A stretch of DNA of 32,481 nt. It comes from Mnemiopsis leidyi (Eukaryota > Ctenophora > Tentaculata > Lobata > Bolinopsidae). Position numbers and translations under genes: made by a program. The notes beneath the pieces were generated by a model. It had not been told where the DNA came from and did not search any database. It saw only the letters and a program-made list of their open reading frames with translations. The stretch is taken from contig JH154976.1 of NCBI GenBank assembly GCA_000226015.1, forward strand, positions 3,426 to 35,906. Reading direction: 5' to 3'. Below, piece by piece: positions 1 to 10,528 of this stretch (positions are counted from its first letter, which is position 1; each line of letters opens with the position of its first letter).

Positions 1-327
1 ATGTCTCATCCTAACTTAGTATAATTTATGCTACCTATAATTTATGCTACCGAGTATGTAGCTGTTGATTGTTTGAGACTCATCTGACTTGATCGACATG
101 CATAGCAAAAATTTATGATTTCACAATCTTAACTACCATTGAAAATTCATTGCTGTATTGGGGTTCAAAAAAGGGTCATTGTTAGCCAAAAGCGTAGTGG
201 TCCTAAATCTCAGCCTCTTGCAGCGCCTGCTAACATCTGTTGGCAGAACTCCCCTAAAAATAGTGTCGATCTTGTCACCAATTAGATTTTTAACTTTTTT
301 AATGATTTATTTTGTTGATTAAAGAGA
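1..327. other. AT-rich non-coding stretch with a short direct repeat
   Basis: I see no convincing gene here. A 15-base motif, ATAATTTATGCTACC, occurs twice in tandem near positions 22-52. Just beyond this stretch, around 340-380, a 20-21 base segment (ATTTTGTTTTACTCTGAAAT) is also duplicated in tandem. Both look like local slippage duplications. Confidence 0.5.
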
Positions 328-403
328 TTGGAATTTAATATTTTGTTTTACTCTGAAATATTTTGTTTTACTCTGAAATTAGAAGGGCTTGAATGTGGTT
401 GCA

Positions 404-555
404 GTGAAATTGACACCGGTAATTTTTGGGAAGTAACAGAAATAGTTTTAAGTAAGATAGAAGGGAACGGCTATCTTGAAAATAAAGAAAAGCAGGTTAA
501 ATTTTTGAGACAAAACCCAAGTGTGGCTAAAAGACAGGGTATTAATTTATATTAG
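404..555 (+). pseudogene. Decayed coding fragment, copy 1 of a duplicated unknown domain
   Basis: An open frame of about 50 codons ends at a stop at 553-555. It contains the motif TGNFWEV, then VLSKIEG, YLENKEK and NPSVAKRQGIN. I do not recognise the family. The frame matters because a second segment at about 850-1005 encodes a clearly similar series (GNF, VLNHIES, YLENKK, NPFVARK), so both look like copies of one coding unit. There is no evident start codon in good context, and a tandem 21-base duplication lies directly upstream, so I treat it as a gene fragment and not an intact gene. It could instead be one exon of a gene extending left of the window. Confidence 0.4.
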
Positions 556-629
556 AAGAAAATCAATGTTGTTATCTTGATATCTATGTGCAAATCTTAG
601 TTTAGATAGGATCACATAATGTTTTCATT

Positions 630-750
630 AAAGGGCAACTGTTTGTTTTTATTTTTATATGCTCATATTTGTATATATTGAAGGTTTTTAAAGAAGGGCA
701 ACTGTTAATTTTTTATTTTTTATATGCTAGTATCTGTATATATTGAGGGT
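630..750. repeat. Imperfect tandem duplication, about 60-base unit
   Basis: Two neighbouring copies share AAGGGCAACTGTT, then T-rich sequence, TATATGCT and TGTATATATTGA. They start at about 632 and 694. The duplication lies between the two related coding fragments, so the whole first kilobase appears to have grown by local duplication. Confidence 0.6.
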
Positions 751-849
751 GTGACTGTCGATAGAGAAGTGAAGAAATAAGGACGTGATGATGTATTTTG
801 TCATAATTATTGATTTGATTTTGATTTGATTTGGAGACCTTTAAGAGCA

Positions 850-1005
850 AAACTAAAGCTTTAGGAATTTATGGTAGTGGAAACTTTCTGATGAGGTCTT
901 GAACCATATTGAAAGTGGAAATTATTTAGAGAATAAGAAGAGACATAATAGTCTCAAGGATAACCCTTTTGTAGCTAGAAAAAGGTTTATTAACATAAAT
1001 AAGAA
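850..1005 (+). pseudogene. Decayed coding fragment, copy 2 of a duplicated unknown domain
   Basis: The segment from about 874 reads DEVLNHIES, YLENKKR and NPFVARKRFIN. This aligns with copy 1 at 404-552: the YLENK block, the NPxVA block and the spacing between them are preserved. Upstream, IYGSGNF corresponds to IDTGNF of copy 1 but lies in another frame, so a frameshift falls near 880. Frame disruption plus the lack of an obvious start points to a decayed copy. No function can be assigned. Confidence 0.4.
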
Positions 1006-1259
1006 TTTAAATTTTTGGGTTTTTAGATTTTTTAAATTTTAACGCTTTTTAGATACTCGGTGAGAGTAAGCGTGATGATGCTGGCATCATTATTTGTTAT
1101 TTATTTATTTATTTAGAATGCATGGTCCTAAAGAAAAAATAACAGGTAATCCGACGCAATAGCCAGTATTGTTTTGTGGTATAGTAGTGCTGGCTGCACT
1201 TGTAACATAGCATCCCTTAGATAACGTCTAAAGCCAAATCCACTTGTTCAGTCGATTTG

Positions 1260-1545
1260 TGTTCAGAACGGCGCCGTTTGAAATTTATCGTGTGCGTAAG
1301 CACTTGCTCTTACTAAAACTCTTTTGCGCGCGTAACGTGCGCAAGCACCTGATAGGTGAACGTAAACACTGAACACAGCTGGTTAGGTGGAGTTGGAAAG
1401 TATAAAATTAATTTCACGCTAGCAAAGTGCTAAAGATTCTAACTCTTAACAAATATTCCTTGATGAGATAATTGCTCTAATCAAAACCCTTTCGCGCGCG
1501 TCGAATCAGGCGCCCAATCGGAGGTACGGTAGCGCGAGCCACCGC
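1260..1545. other. CpG-rich non-coding block
   Basis: This stretch is much richer in CpG than its surroundings, with repeated GCGCGC runs (for example near 1324 and 1493) and motifs such as GTGCGTAAGCAC. I find no gene. It merges into the repeat copies that follow and probably belongs to the same insertion or satellite-like block. Confidence 0.45.
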
Positions 1546-1868
1546 TTGACAAGATGATATCCGTCTAACGTTCTAACGAGGAGAGCAGAAAACTGCGAGC
1601 CGCGCGCGGGTTGGGTAACACCTCGACAAGCCACCGCGCGCAGCTTAAGGACCTAGTTAGGTGAAACGAGATAATATCCGTTTAACGTTTACGTTTTAAG
1701 AATAGCATAGCCCAAAGATTAAGAGCAGCAAGCTGCGAGCTGCGCGCGAGTTGGGTTGAACCTCGATAAAATATTTCCCTAGTCACAGCTATCACGCACT
1801 TTTGCGCCATTCTGGCCTCGAAGAAATTCTTGACGAGATTATATCCGTCTACCGTTTTAACGAAACGG
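1546..1868. repeat. Three copies of a CpG-rich repeat
   Basis: Copies lie at about 1546-1630, 1666-1770 and 1831-1868 (partial). The shared parts are an ATATCCGTYTAMCGTT segment followed by GAGCAG..AACTGCGAGC, GCGCGCGGGTTGGGT and ACCTCGA. Copy 2 carries an insertion between the two parts. On the minus strand a 111-codon open frame runs across this block (1682-2017), but its translation looks like repeat sequence and matches no family I know. I read this as an unclassified interspersed or satellite-like repeat. Confidence 0.6.
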
Positions 1869-1999
1869 TCACCGCGACAAAGAAATTCTAGACTTACCGG
1901 GCGATGCAGATGCGCGGCTCTCTCTACGCTTTCCTCCGCAAAGCAACAATTAGCCTGAGGTCCCCAGGTAATTTTAGACGCGCATTGCATCGCCCGTTG

Positions 2000-2351
2000 T
2001 TGTACAGCAGCGCGCACCCTCCCGTCATTTTATTCCCCGCTTCGAATAAGGGTCGGACAAAGTCAGACAACGCCCGTTGAATAGCTTATGTATTCGAGAG
2101 ACCTGCTGTATACCGAAACTAGCTTGGCTTATTCAATGACCTGGCAAACATGGGATTTGCAATGTCTTTCAGTTTTCCAAAGTTAATTAATGCAACTGCT
2201 GCCTGCTTTGTGAAAAAATCTCCTTCCACATGTATTTAATATTTTCAAAGTCCATGTTTTCCATGATCACTGTAACACAACAAGACTTGTTCAGCAGCGC
2301 GCACCCTCCCGTCATTTTATTCTCCTGGATGAGGGTCGGACGGAGTCAGAC
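2000..2351. repeat. Direct repeat pair, about 65 bases, 290 bases apart
   Basis: Copies at 2000-2070 and 2289-2351 share CAGCAGCGCGCACCCTCCCG, TCATTTTATT, GGGTCGGAC and GTCAGACAA. They are probably terminal or internal parts of one mobile element whose intervening sequence has diverged. No coding capacity was seen between them. Confidence 0.6.
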
Positions 2352-2639
2352 AAAACAAAACGAGCGACCATCTGTGAAATTTCATCAAGTATAATTATTT
2401 GGTAAACATGCACTACCAAGAACAGTCAAGTTTAAAATCGTAAAACCGAATGAAAATTGAAATGTAAAGAAACCATGTGAATTGAAAACTCATCGGATAC
2501 AATATCCCTGTAAATATTCACACGAGGTAACCATTCATTAGTACTGATCTGAAATCAAATTAAGATATAAGTCTTCCACATTGATTGGTTTCTGGAAAAA
2601 TCGACCTCTATGACCCCGAATCGCAATAAGGCACGTTTT

Positions 2640-3475
2640 TTAGTAGCTCGATTCTGATTCTTCTGGTTCTGTTTTAACTCCATAAACAACTTTTTCTAAC
2701 AAGCTGGCAGTTGCATCCCTGATCGTGCTGTGTAAGATGCTTACAAACCCACCTTTTTACAGATTAATGAGTGGTCTTGTGTGCTGATCTCTCCACAGAC
2801 AAAGGTTTCTGAGCGACTCTTGCTTGTTAAGTGCAAATCCATACTGTTCAAGTGGAAGTGGTGACAGCCATGATGAAGCACCCTTCTCACAGGCTAAATC
2901 AATATATCGTAATTGTTCTGATGTAGGCTTGTTAATGACTTGAAACTTTGCTTGTTTAAAATCTTCAGCCTTCTTCTTCTTCATGGTTTCTATGAGTGGC
3001 TGATTTATGCTCTGCTTTATGTTTATGCGGGTTCTCTGATCTTGAATTGCTCCAAAGAAATTTAGTCATCTTTGAGGAGTTATGATATTCTCTGTCAGCA
3101 ATCTGCGATGGATTTTCCAGGGCCATTCCTCCATGCTGAACTGGTAGAGTGAATATGGTACAGTAGTTGTCATTGATCTGATGTCCTAATAAGGATGGGA
3201 TGAACTTTGACTTGATAGTTTTTTTATATCTTGAAAAAGATATGTAATATCAGGAGTTGTTCTCATGAGATAATTCCATCTCTTGGAGGGTCCATAGACA
3301 TATGCACTGTAAGCCATGTGCAGTTCACTTTCAGCCAAAGAGCTGAGCTCCTCAATGCCTTTTGACCAGCGTTTCACCTCTTGATTTTCTTTGACAAATT
3401 TCTCTTTCCCTTCATTGGTACCAATATACAAGCCGAGGTGTTGATGACCCTCCTGTGATATTGATATCAGTAAAC
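2640..3475 (-). mobile_element. Degraded retroelement 3' region, downstream of the reverse transcriptase
   Basis: Read on the minus strand, consecutive open pieces in shifting frames spell one ancestral protein. The pieces are: EGHQHLGLYIGT and KEKFVKE near 3430-3455; then SELHMAYSAYVYG and RWNYLMRT (3186-3431); then FIPSLLGH and LPVQHGGMALENPS (about 3085-3200); then ACEKGASSWLSPLPLEQYGF (2757-2984); and finally KGGFVSILHSTIRDATASLL with EKVVYGVKTEP, ending in a stop near 2641. From memory this order resembles the segment that follows the reverse transcriptase in retroelements common in cnidarian, sponge and other invertebrate genomes, where EKGASSWL and KGGF..HN..RD are recurrent. At least two frameshifts and a missing reverse transcriptase show that it is a 5'-truncated dead copy. 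Confidence 0.7.
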
Positions 3476-3512
3476 TTTGTCTTTAGGGGTAAACTTTGTC
3501 ATTAGGGGTAAT
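3471..3512. repeat. Tandem 19-20 base duplication
   Basis: GTAAACTTTGTCTTTAGGG is followed directly by GTAAACTTTGTCATTAGGG. It lies at the truncated 5' end of the minus-strand retroelement relic and may mark the insertion or deletion breakpoint. Confidence 0.55.
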
Positions 3513-3922
3513 TTCTTTCTATGATTTTTCCAAAATAATCTTAAGTGGTGGCACCAGATTTATTTATTCAATATAATCAAATCTGATGTGATCCTAAGGG
3601 GATATAGCTAATATTGTAATATATATAGAATATTTGTCTTTGGTAAAAAATATTGCCAGTGATAGGAAGAAGTGGAAAGTTTATTTGAAGAGTCAGTTTG
3701 TCTGACATTGCTTTTTTTTCTATTCCGTAATTTAATAAAGTTAGTAACGATATGTTTTATTCCTATGATGTCTCTCGATTTATATGTCAATGAAATGCTC
3801 ATTGTAACCAGTTTGATCCCCAGGGGTTTTGCTTAGCCCTTCATTATTCAAATTAAAGCCTATCTTGATACGAAAATGACAATCACTTTATTGGCAAATT
3901 CTGTTTCAGTTGAATTTTAGCA

Positions 3923-5821
3923 ATGGATGAGGTTAGTATTGATCACCATCTTTCCATGTGGAACCCTGTGAATAGAAAAAAGTCTTACAAGAAATGGCCA
4001 TTCAATTCCAGATCATCCTGCTCAGTAACAAAGGTAAACATTTCCCTGAAAATTAGAGCAAAAATTTACACATGAGAATATAAACCAGTTGTACTTCTTG
4101 GGATGATAGTATTTTGAATCATCCCCAAATTTCGTTGTCCCTTTTATCTGATTAAAAGCACTATGATATTATGTGTCAATGCTTTGATTTTCTTTCATAA
4201 CATTAGTTCATTTCCAAAGTAACTTAATATCACAAAGAACAGACATTTTCCGATTTCCAGATGACTGCAGCAGGCTTCTACCATGTGCCAGACCCCATAG
4301 ATAAAGACACAGCTCGTTGTTTCTACTGCTGTCGGACCATATGTGGTTTTGAAGAGGGAGATGACCCAATGTAAGCAAATATTAGAATAGTAGCTATATT
4401 TGATTTTAGAGATCTAATCACAACCATGCTTAAGTTGTAAAGGATTTCCTCATGTGTTGAGATGTAAAAGTTGAAAACATTACATATCAAGTGGTGAAAT
4501 CATATGGCCAAACCAAATGTTAGATGACGCTTCAATTATTTCTTAAATGACTGTAGATATCATATGCATAGCAAGTTCTAACCCTATAGAGTTGGCTGTA
4601 GATGATTTCATACTGTGAGTTCACAGAATCTAAAACTGCTTTCATCGCCTTAATATTTGGGCACTGATAGTGTTTCAAGACTTTGCAAGAAATTATGAGG
4701 AAGTAATTTTGTGATATTTTCTTCATCATTGATCATTTCCCAGTGAGGAGCATTTGAGAAGAAGCAAAGACTGTAAATATGCAAAATATGGCAACATCAA
4801 GGACCTGCAGTCATCTGTCACTTTGTTCGAATACTCTCAATTTGAAGCAGAACGCAAGGACAATTACATAGTAAGTATCTAATCGTTATGTTATAATTAC
4901 TAATGGTAACTGTGCTGTAAAAAACACAGCATCTTCCCAACTACAGGAGAATCAATATTACATAATAGTGTAAAACTTTTTAAAATATCGCTTGGATTTA
5001 CATTTATAGTTATTACTGCCACAGCTTTTGTGTCATATTACAGGCCCAATATCTGTGCTGAGGTAAAAGTATGGACCAAACAAATATCCTGGTTTCATGC
5101 TCATTGAAAAAGTCTGATCGTATTGCTAAGTAAATAACTCATTGCACATTTTCTTATACCAAGCCCACTGCAATAATTATATTAGTGGTTCTCATTGCAA
5201 CTCTGGTTCTATTAGACAAAATTACTTGAACTGCTTGTTGTCAGTGCCCAGTAGTTTCAGATGAGTTCTTCTATACAGGTAGCTTCCAGCCTAGCATCTT
5301 TCCTTTTAATGGTTATGTTTTTAATTGCAGAGTTACATGCGAGAACACAATCCTGAATTAAAAAGGGATAGGAGCCCTAGCCCTGAAAACTTAAATTCAC
5401 AGAAAAGAGTTAGGGTTTCTTTGTCAAGAAATTCATGCTTCTATTTTAAGTCAAATTCCTCCCTTGACCATCCAGCACCCTTTGAAGCTGAGAAAGAACC
5501 CGTTAAAAGTGTTTATAAAACCCCACCTACTCCAGCGCCTGACCAAGGTACTTTTTGTCTGTTTTGGATGTTGATTCTCCTGTAGGTGGCTGTACTTGTT
5601 GAGAAATACATAGAAAATGTTCTAGGATAGGCATTGTTCTGTCACATTCCTATCATGAACATATAATTTTGAAGGTATTATGAAGTTTAATTTGGCATGT
5701 TTTTCACTAAAGATGTAACCCTCAGAGATATCAGACTCAAGAAGACATCAAATATCAGATATCACAAAAAGAATATCTTTATGACGAATTGAAGGAAAAC
5801 ATTGAAAACATCAAAGTTTGA
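3923..5821 (+). CDS. BIRC5: Survivin-like baculoviral-IAP-repeat protein
   Basis: Five exons fit by phase: 3923-4033, 4261-4370, 4744-4870, 5331-5547 and 5742-5821, giving about 214 residues. A single BIR domain fills the first 90 residues, with its zinc ligands at C57, C60, H77 and C84 (C-x2-C-x16-H-x6-C). DDPIEEH and the KKWPF start resemble survivin, which in animals joins the chromosomal passenger complex and can restrain cell death. The usual C-terminal helix is preceded by an unusual Ser/Pro-rich insert (about residues 120-188) containing SPSPE, QKRVRVSLS and TPPTPAP. The tail KEYLYDELKENIENIKV is helical and charged, as in survivins. The last exon is the least certain: its acceptor is weak, and an alternative acceptor at 5726 ends in a different short tail. 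The family is about 140-165 residues, so this copy is long. There is no RING or second BIR. Confidence 0.82.
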
Positions 5822-6567
5822 GAAGATCTGCATAAAGTATCGTATGATGTACATGTAGTTTATAGAATGTAATGCTCAATTCTAATTTTTACTCATTATC
5901 ATGAAAACAGACGAACATTGAGTTTCAATCAAAAGCTTCAATTCGAATAATTTACTTTTATTTCATTTCTTTGAAAAAAGTAGTTCTGCAAATCAGTCAT
6001 AAGTATCCAATATCGAATATTTTTTTCATTATGGACAAGTGTAAGTTTATAAGGTAGAGTTTGTAAGGTAATTGTAGGGTAATTGAACAGTGTTATAAGT
6101 ACATTTCTTTGACAAGTGCTGTGTAGAAATTTTTTAAATTGCAACTCTAGCTCTGTACAGTGCTTCAATATTGACTTCCAAGATTAATTTGACATAGCAT
6201 ATTGAGGCTTTACTCCTGCCAAGCTTGGCTTGAATTTTTGGTTACATGAATTTTGTAAATCATAAATTACTGTAATCAAAGTTCATTATTAAGGACATTT
6301 TGTTTTCCTTAGGTAATATTATTGTTGTGTCCAGTCCATTATTCGAAAAAAGCAAGCCAATTTCGTAAATTGTGGTTATAAAACGAATTTGCGTTGAACA
6401 CTTATCTCTTTAGGCATGTGTTTGTAGGAATTTATAACTTTCTAGATTGTGATTTTCCGCATCATGGCTTTCATTACTTAATCTTAACTAGGTTTATATC
6501 CGATTTCTTTTATTTATAACTTGGTCTAGTTAATAATCTAACTCTGGACCAACTTTAAAGGGACGGG
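5822..6567. other. Intergenic spacer between the BIR gene and MBOAT7
   Basis: This is AT-rich sequence with no open frame of interest. It must contain the 3' end of the BIR transcript and the promoter of the acyltransferase, but I see no canonical AATAAA after the stop and no clear TATA box. Confidence 0.4.
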
Positions 6568-9500
6568 ATGTCTCTGGAAGTGGCAGGAGAGTACTACAGC
6601 CGCTTCTGTGAGATTGTGAGTATTATAGTATACAAACTCTCAACCTCAGTATCGTTAAAGCGGGGGCAAGTAGCAGTCTCGTTAGATATCACAACCAAAG
6701 TGTATTGTACCTTTTGAAAGCCCTTCACAGAATGTAAAACTATTTCGTCTTCTTATAAATAATTATCCCCAAATCACAATTCACACTTACTTTCGCATTT
6801 ACTATTGCATTATGTTGTTTTAGCTATTTGCTGGTTTTTAACAACTAATTTATCATTACCAAGCTGGTTCAATACTGCTGTGCTTTCAGCTCCAAAGTGA
6901 TAGTGTAAGTTTCCTTTTCTTGCTGGGCACTTCTTTTCCCGCTGCTTTGCTCTTGAAGTACTTACCCAGCCCTACAGCAAAACAGGTAAACTTATTCATT
7001 CCCATCACTAATTGTAATTTTCAAATTGAGTAGGGACCTATGCAGTCGTCCTGTATAAATTGCAAATTGTGATATTCAATGGATGACAGAATTCTTAAGA
7101 AGAAGTCGGAAGTTTTTCCATCATTTGACAGCACTTGACCAATGGGAAGCCATTAACGACCAATCAATTTTGAGAAAGGGTGTCACTTGGTGGAGATAAT
7201 TTCAGACCCCCAACGTAATGCCAATTCCAACTTCAGATATTCAGTATAACAATTGCTCTGATACAGACTTACTTGATATGCGCTGCTGATACTCTCCTTC
7301 CCATATTGCTCTGCATCTGCTCCTACATCACTCTCAGAATCGCTCCTAAACGAGTCTGTGGCAGGTTTGAATTTTGTGGAAATAGTGAAAAAATATTTCA
7401 TTGTTTACAGTACGAAGTATTTATATTCTTAAACCCGAAAACTAGAAACAGAGGCCGTGGACGATTCCGAAATTAACATTTAATTTTTTTGACAGGCTGA
7501 TATTCCATGTCTCGTTTTCCTTTCTCCTGATATTCAAGCTGCTAGTGTTCTCGGGGATGTTTATACCATCCTATTTAGTGGATTCGGTGCTGCTTCTCAT
7601 GGTCCTCAGGGTTAGTTGCATCTTTCTTTCTCGCTTGGGATAGAAAAACTGTAACCCTTAAATTATATTGAACTTACTGTAAACCGAAAATTGTATGATC
7701 TACAGTTATTCTAAAGATATATGCTAAACGCCCAAGCTGTATTCAACATCAACACATTTCGTATTTTATCGAATACCTCGGTGACAGTGACATATAATTG
7801 TCCAGGTCTGTAGCTATGGTTACGACTACCAGCTAGATCGTGTTCTAGAGGGGGATATCAAGGACTCCAAACCTTCTCAAATTTGTTCTCTATTCGACTA
7901 CTTCGGGTATTGCTTCTGTTTTGTGGGTTACTGGACTGGTCCTTTCTTCACTTACCAAACATATAATAAGATGGTGGGTAATAAGAATCCATTTATCAAG
8001 TCTGTTTACATATACTATAAGTTCGTATTAATAAATTTCTATCCAAGGCATCTTATTCTCCAAATTATTAGATATCGCTGTCGATATTAAAAAACCGTAT
8101 TTTTTCAGTTACACTCCAAGACTCTGATTAGATCATCAAAGTTAGCACTGGCTCACATGAAGCCAATGCTGATCCTTTTACCACTGCACATGTTGCAAAA
8201 CACTTACAACTCCCTGGATTATACCATGGAGGAGGAATTCCTCAATAAAACGTTTCTCTACAAGTTCATTTATCTCGTTGCTGGGTTCTGGACTTTCAAG
8301 TAAGTGGACAAACAAGAGTTTAATTTGACGGCACGGCAGAAATGGAAAAATTTTCCATTCTTTTAAAGTTTATTCAAAAAGTAAATTTATAATGAAAATT
8401 TTGATATTAAAAAGATCTTTGAGTAACTGAAAATAACTTTTCAGAGTGAAATTTTACGGTGGTTGGGTCATAGCAGAGGCTATCTGCATTGCTTGTAACC
8501 TTGGCACTGTGGAGAAAGAAGATGGAACAATTGATTACAGCTCCATTATCAACATTGATATCTATAATGTATGTACTTGTTACCAGCTCTTCTTCTATGG
8601 ATAGCGTGAAACACTAATATTGATAGTCATGAACGACTACTGTATAACTACATAATTCTAAAAAACCATTCTTTCTATGTAGTGTTTCGAAAAATAAATG
8701 TAGTGTTACGAAAAATAAATGTAGTGTGACGAAAAATAAATGTAGAAAATGAGCTCGAAGTACCTACCCTCTGTGATATCTAGAATTATCATGCAGACAG
8801 AGTTGCAATGGGAGTTGGCTCAGTGTGTCAGGTCCTGGAACAAAACCGTCCAGCAGTGGATGAAGACCTACGTGTACGACACCACCCATCTCCCCAAGTC
8901 TGGTTCGTAACCTAGCTTTGTGGATCTTCGGTTTCAAATAACTTGTTTAGTAGTAACGAGCTCAGTTTGAGTTTTCTACTCGATTGTTTTCGCTTTTGAC
9001 GCTGAATTAATTTCTAGATTGATTTCCTTGAAATGAAGACGGTCCAATCCAATTTCTATCACTTGTAATCCGTTTCAGTGAGAACCGACTTCGTGTTTGG
9101 ACTAAGTGCTTTCTGGCACGGTATCAGACCTGGTTACTATCTGACCTTCCTCAGCGCACCTCCCATGATCAAACTTCAGCAGAAAGTCGGAAATCTTACC
9201 CGCAAGGCAAGGGAAAAGAGTCAGGACCTTGAAATGGTTGGTTTTAGTTTTCTGCTCACTTCACGGCTTTCTTAATACAAGAATTTAAATTTCGAGACTG
9301 AATTATCGTAAAATTTCGGAAACTTTTTCCTGGTAATTACCCAATTATTCTAAAATTCAGGTTTTAACAGTAACAAATATGCTCACGTTAGGTTTATAGA
9401 GTGTCCAGCTGGATCTTGGTACGAGTTCTGAGCGGCCTCTTTCTTGCACCGTTTTACATGCTTGATCTGCATAAGATACTTGCTGTAAGTACAACTTGTA

Positions 9501-9850
9501 GAAACTTCAAGTTCTTGAGTAAAGTATTGGAAAGTATTCTAACCTCAGCAGAGTTTCTCGAAATTGATTGGTCATCATTAGATTGTTTGATGTCATTACA
9601 TTGTTCATTTTATTTTTCTTCGGCTCCAACAATAGATCAACTACTTACTAGGTACCTGGCTATTCTATTATCATTATCTAGATATTTTTACATCATTATC
9701 TTTTTAGTACCAAAAAGTATTGATCAAAGTTAAATCTTTCAGCTGTATTCAAGTCTCTATTGGATTCCTCAAATCTTGTTCGCTATCGTGTTTCTTCTTA
9801 GTATAATCCTGCCTCAAGGAGAGCGACCACAGCGTCATAAATCTTCCTAG
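6568..9850 (+). CDS. MBOAT7: Lysophosphatidylinositol acyltransferase (MBOAT7/LPIAT1)
   Basis: Eleven exons join in phase: 6568-6615, 6890-6985, 7237-7364, 7496-7610, 7806-7973, 8109-8299, 8445-8568, 8797-8902, 9079-9236, 9392-9484 and 9743-9850, giving 444 residues (human about 472). This family of multi-pass ER membrane enzymes transfers arachidonoyl or related chains from acyl-CoA to lysophosphatidylinositol. The family's catalytic histidine is H339 in AFWHGIRPGYYL, and the conserved asparagine is N305 in RSWNKTVQQW. The cytosolic signature GYWTGPFFTYQTY, WVIAEAICIAC and the NIDIYN segment match MBOAT7 rather than LPCAT3 or MBOAT1/2. Hydrophobic segments recur along the whole length. Exon 3 was found only because its phase-2 end is needed to read exon 4 in the membrane-spanning frame. 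The start ATG at 6568 gives an N terminus of family length. The protein looks intact. Confidence 0.94.
8322..8366. repeat. Dispersed repeat with a palindromic core, copy 1 (MBOAT7 intron 6)
   Basis: TTTGACGGCACGGCAGAAAT is followed by the near-perfect palindrome AATGGAAAAATTTTCCATT and CTTTT. A second copy lies at 10092-10133, after the end of the same gene. Nothing coding is associated with it. Confidence 0.65.
8678..8745. repeat. 21-base minisatellite, three copies (MBOAT7 intron 7)
   Basis: The unit TGTAGTGTTTCGAAAAATAAA occurs three times in tandem, differing only at the middle TTT/TTA/TGA, and ends with a partial TGTAG. The array stops about 50 bases before the 3' splice site of MBOAT7 exon 8. 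Confidence 0.85.
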
Positions 9851-10091
9851 AACTTTCAGCAATGTCAAGTCCTTGCCGGTTGATGTGATGTTGATTGGCT
9901 GTATGCCAAGGATGAGAATATTACGATAAATTGTTCTTAAGGTTCGACATTATTCCAACAGGACTGCAAGAATAAGAACAACAATCTAGTTTTATCGATT
10001 GAAACTGCTCTTTGGTCAATTTAATGTGCTTTACGGATTAATGGCTATTATATATACTTGATTATCACGTTGTAAGTTTTGATGAGTTGTG

Positions 10092-10133
10092 ATTTGACGG
10101 CACGGCAGAAATAGAAAATTTTTCCATTCTTTT
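10092..10133. repeat. Dispersed repeat with a palindromic core, copy 2
   Basis: TTTGACGGCACGGCAGAAAT, then TAGAAAATTTTTCCATTCTTTT. The first 20 bases are identical to copy 1 at 8322. It lies about 240 bases after the MBOAT7 stop codon, probably inside the 3' untranslated region. Confidence 0.65.
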
Positions 10134-10504
10134 GGAGCCGACCGTACAATTAATTTCAATTCGGCTAGATTTGAAGTTCATGAATTGAGACTCATCATTA
10201 GAATTTGAAAGTCCCGGTGGGGTTTACTCTCAATCGAAATACTTTCACCATTAAATTATGTTTTGGGTTCAGGGGTTGTACTCTGATATGAAATTTATAT
10301 AGCTAAAGATAAATCGAATAATCTTTATAGTATTTAGTTTAGAGTTTAACTTACCTATATTGTTGTGAATTGTTATTGGGGCTTATTTTATTCCGTTATT
10401 TCTGGGATGTTCACCTTTTGGATTCTAAAGTTAATTCATTAATTGATTTTGTCATTATTTCAGTCTATAAATGATGATCCTACAATTTATAAATTTAGAT
10501 ATCT

Positions 10505-10528
10505 TATGGTCTATTTAGATAGACCATA
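10505..10528. repeat. Perfect 9-base inverted repeat
   Basis: TATGGTCTA and TAGACCATA are separated by the six bases TTTAGA, giving a possible hairpin in the presumed MBOAT7 3' region or the spacer. No T-run or gene follows, so no function is assigned. Confidence 0.6.

Noticed and set aside
1682..2017. 111-codon minus-strand frame in the CpG-rich block
   Set aside because: It crosses the copies of a non-coding repeat and resembles no protein family; GC-rich DNA has fewer chance stops.
7183..7401. 72-codon minus-strand frame
   Set aside because: It is antisense to MBOAT7 exon 3, whose plus-strand reading is needed for phase and matches the family.
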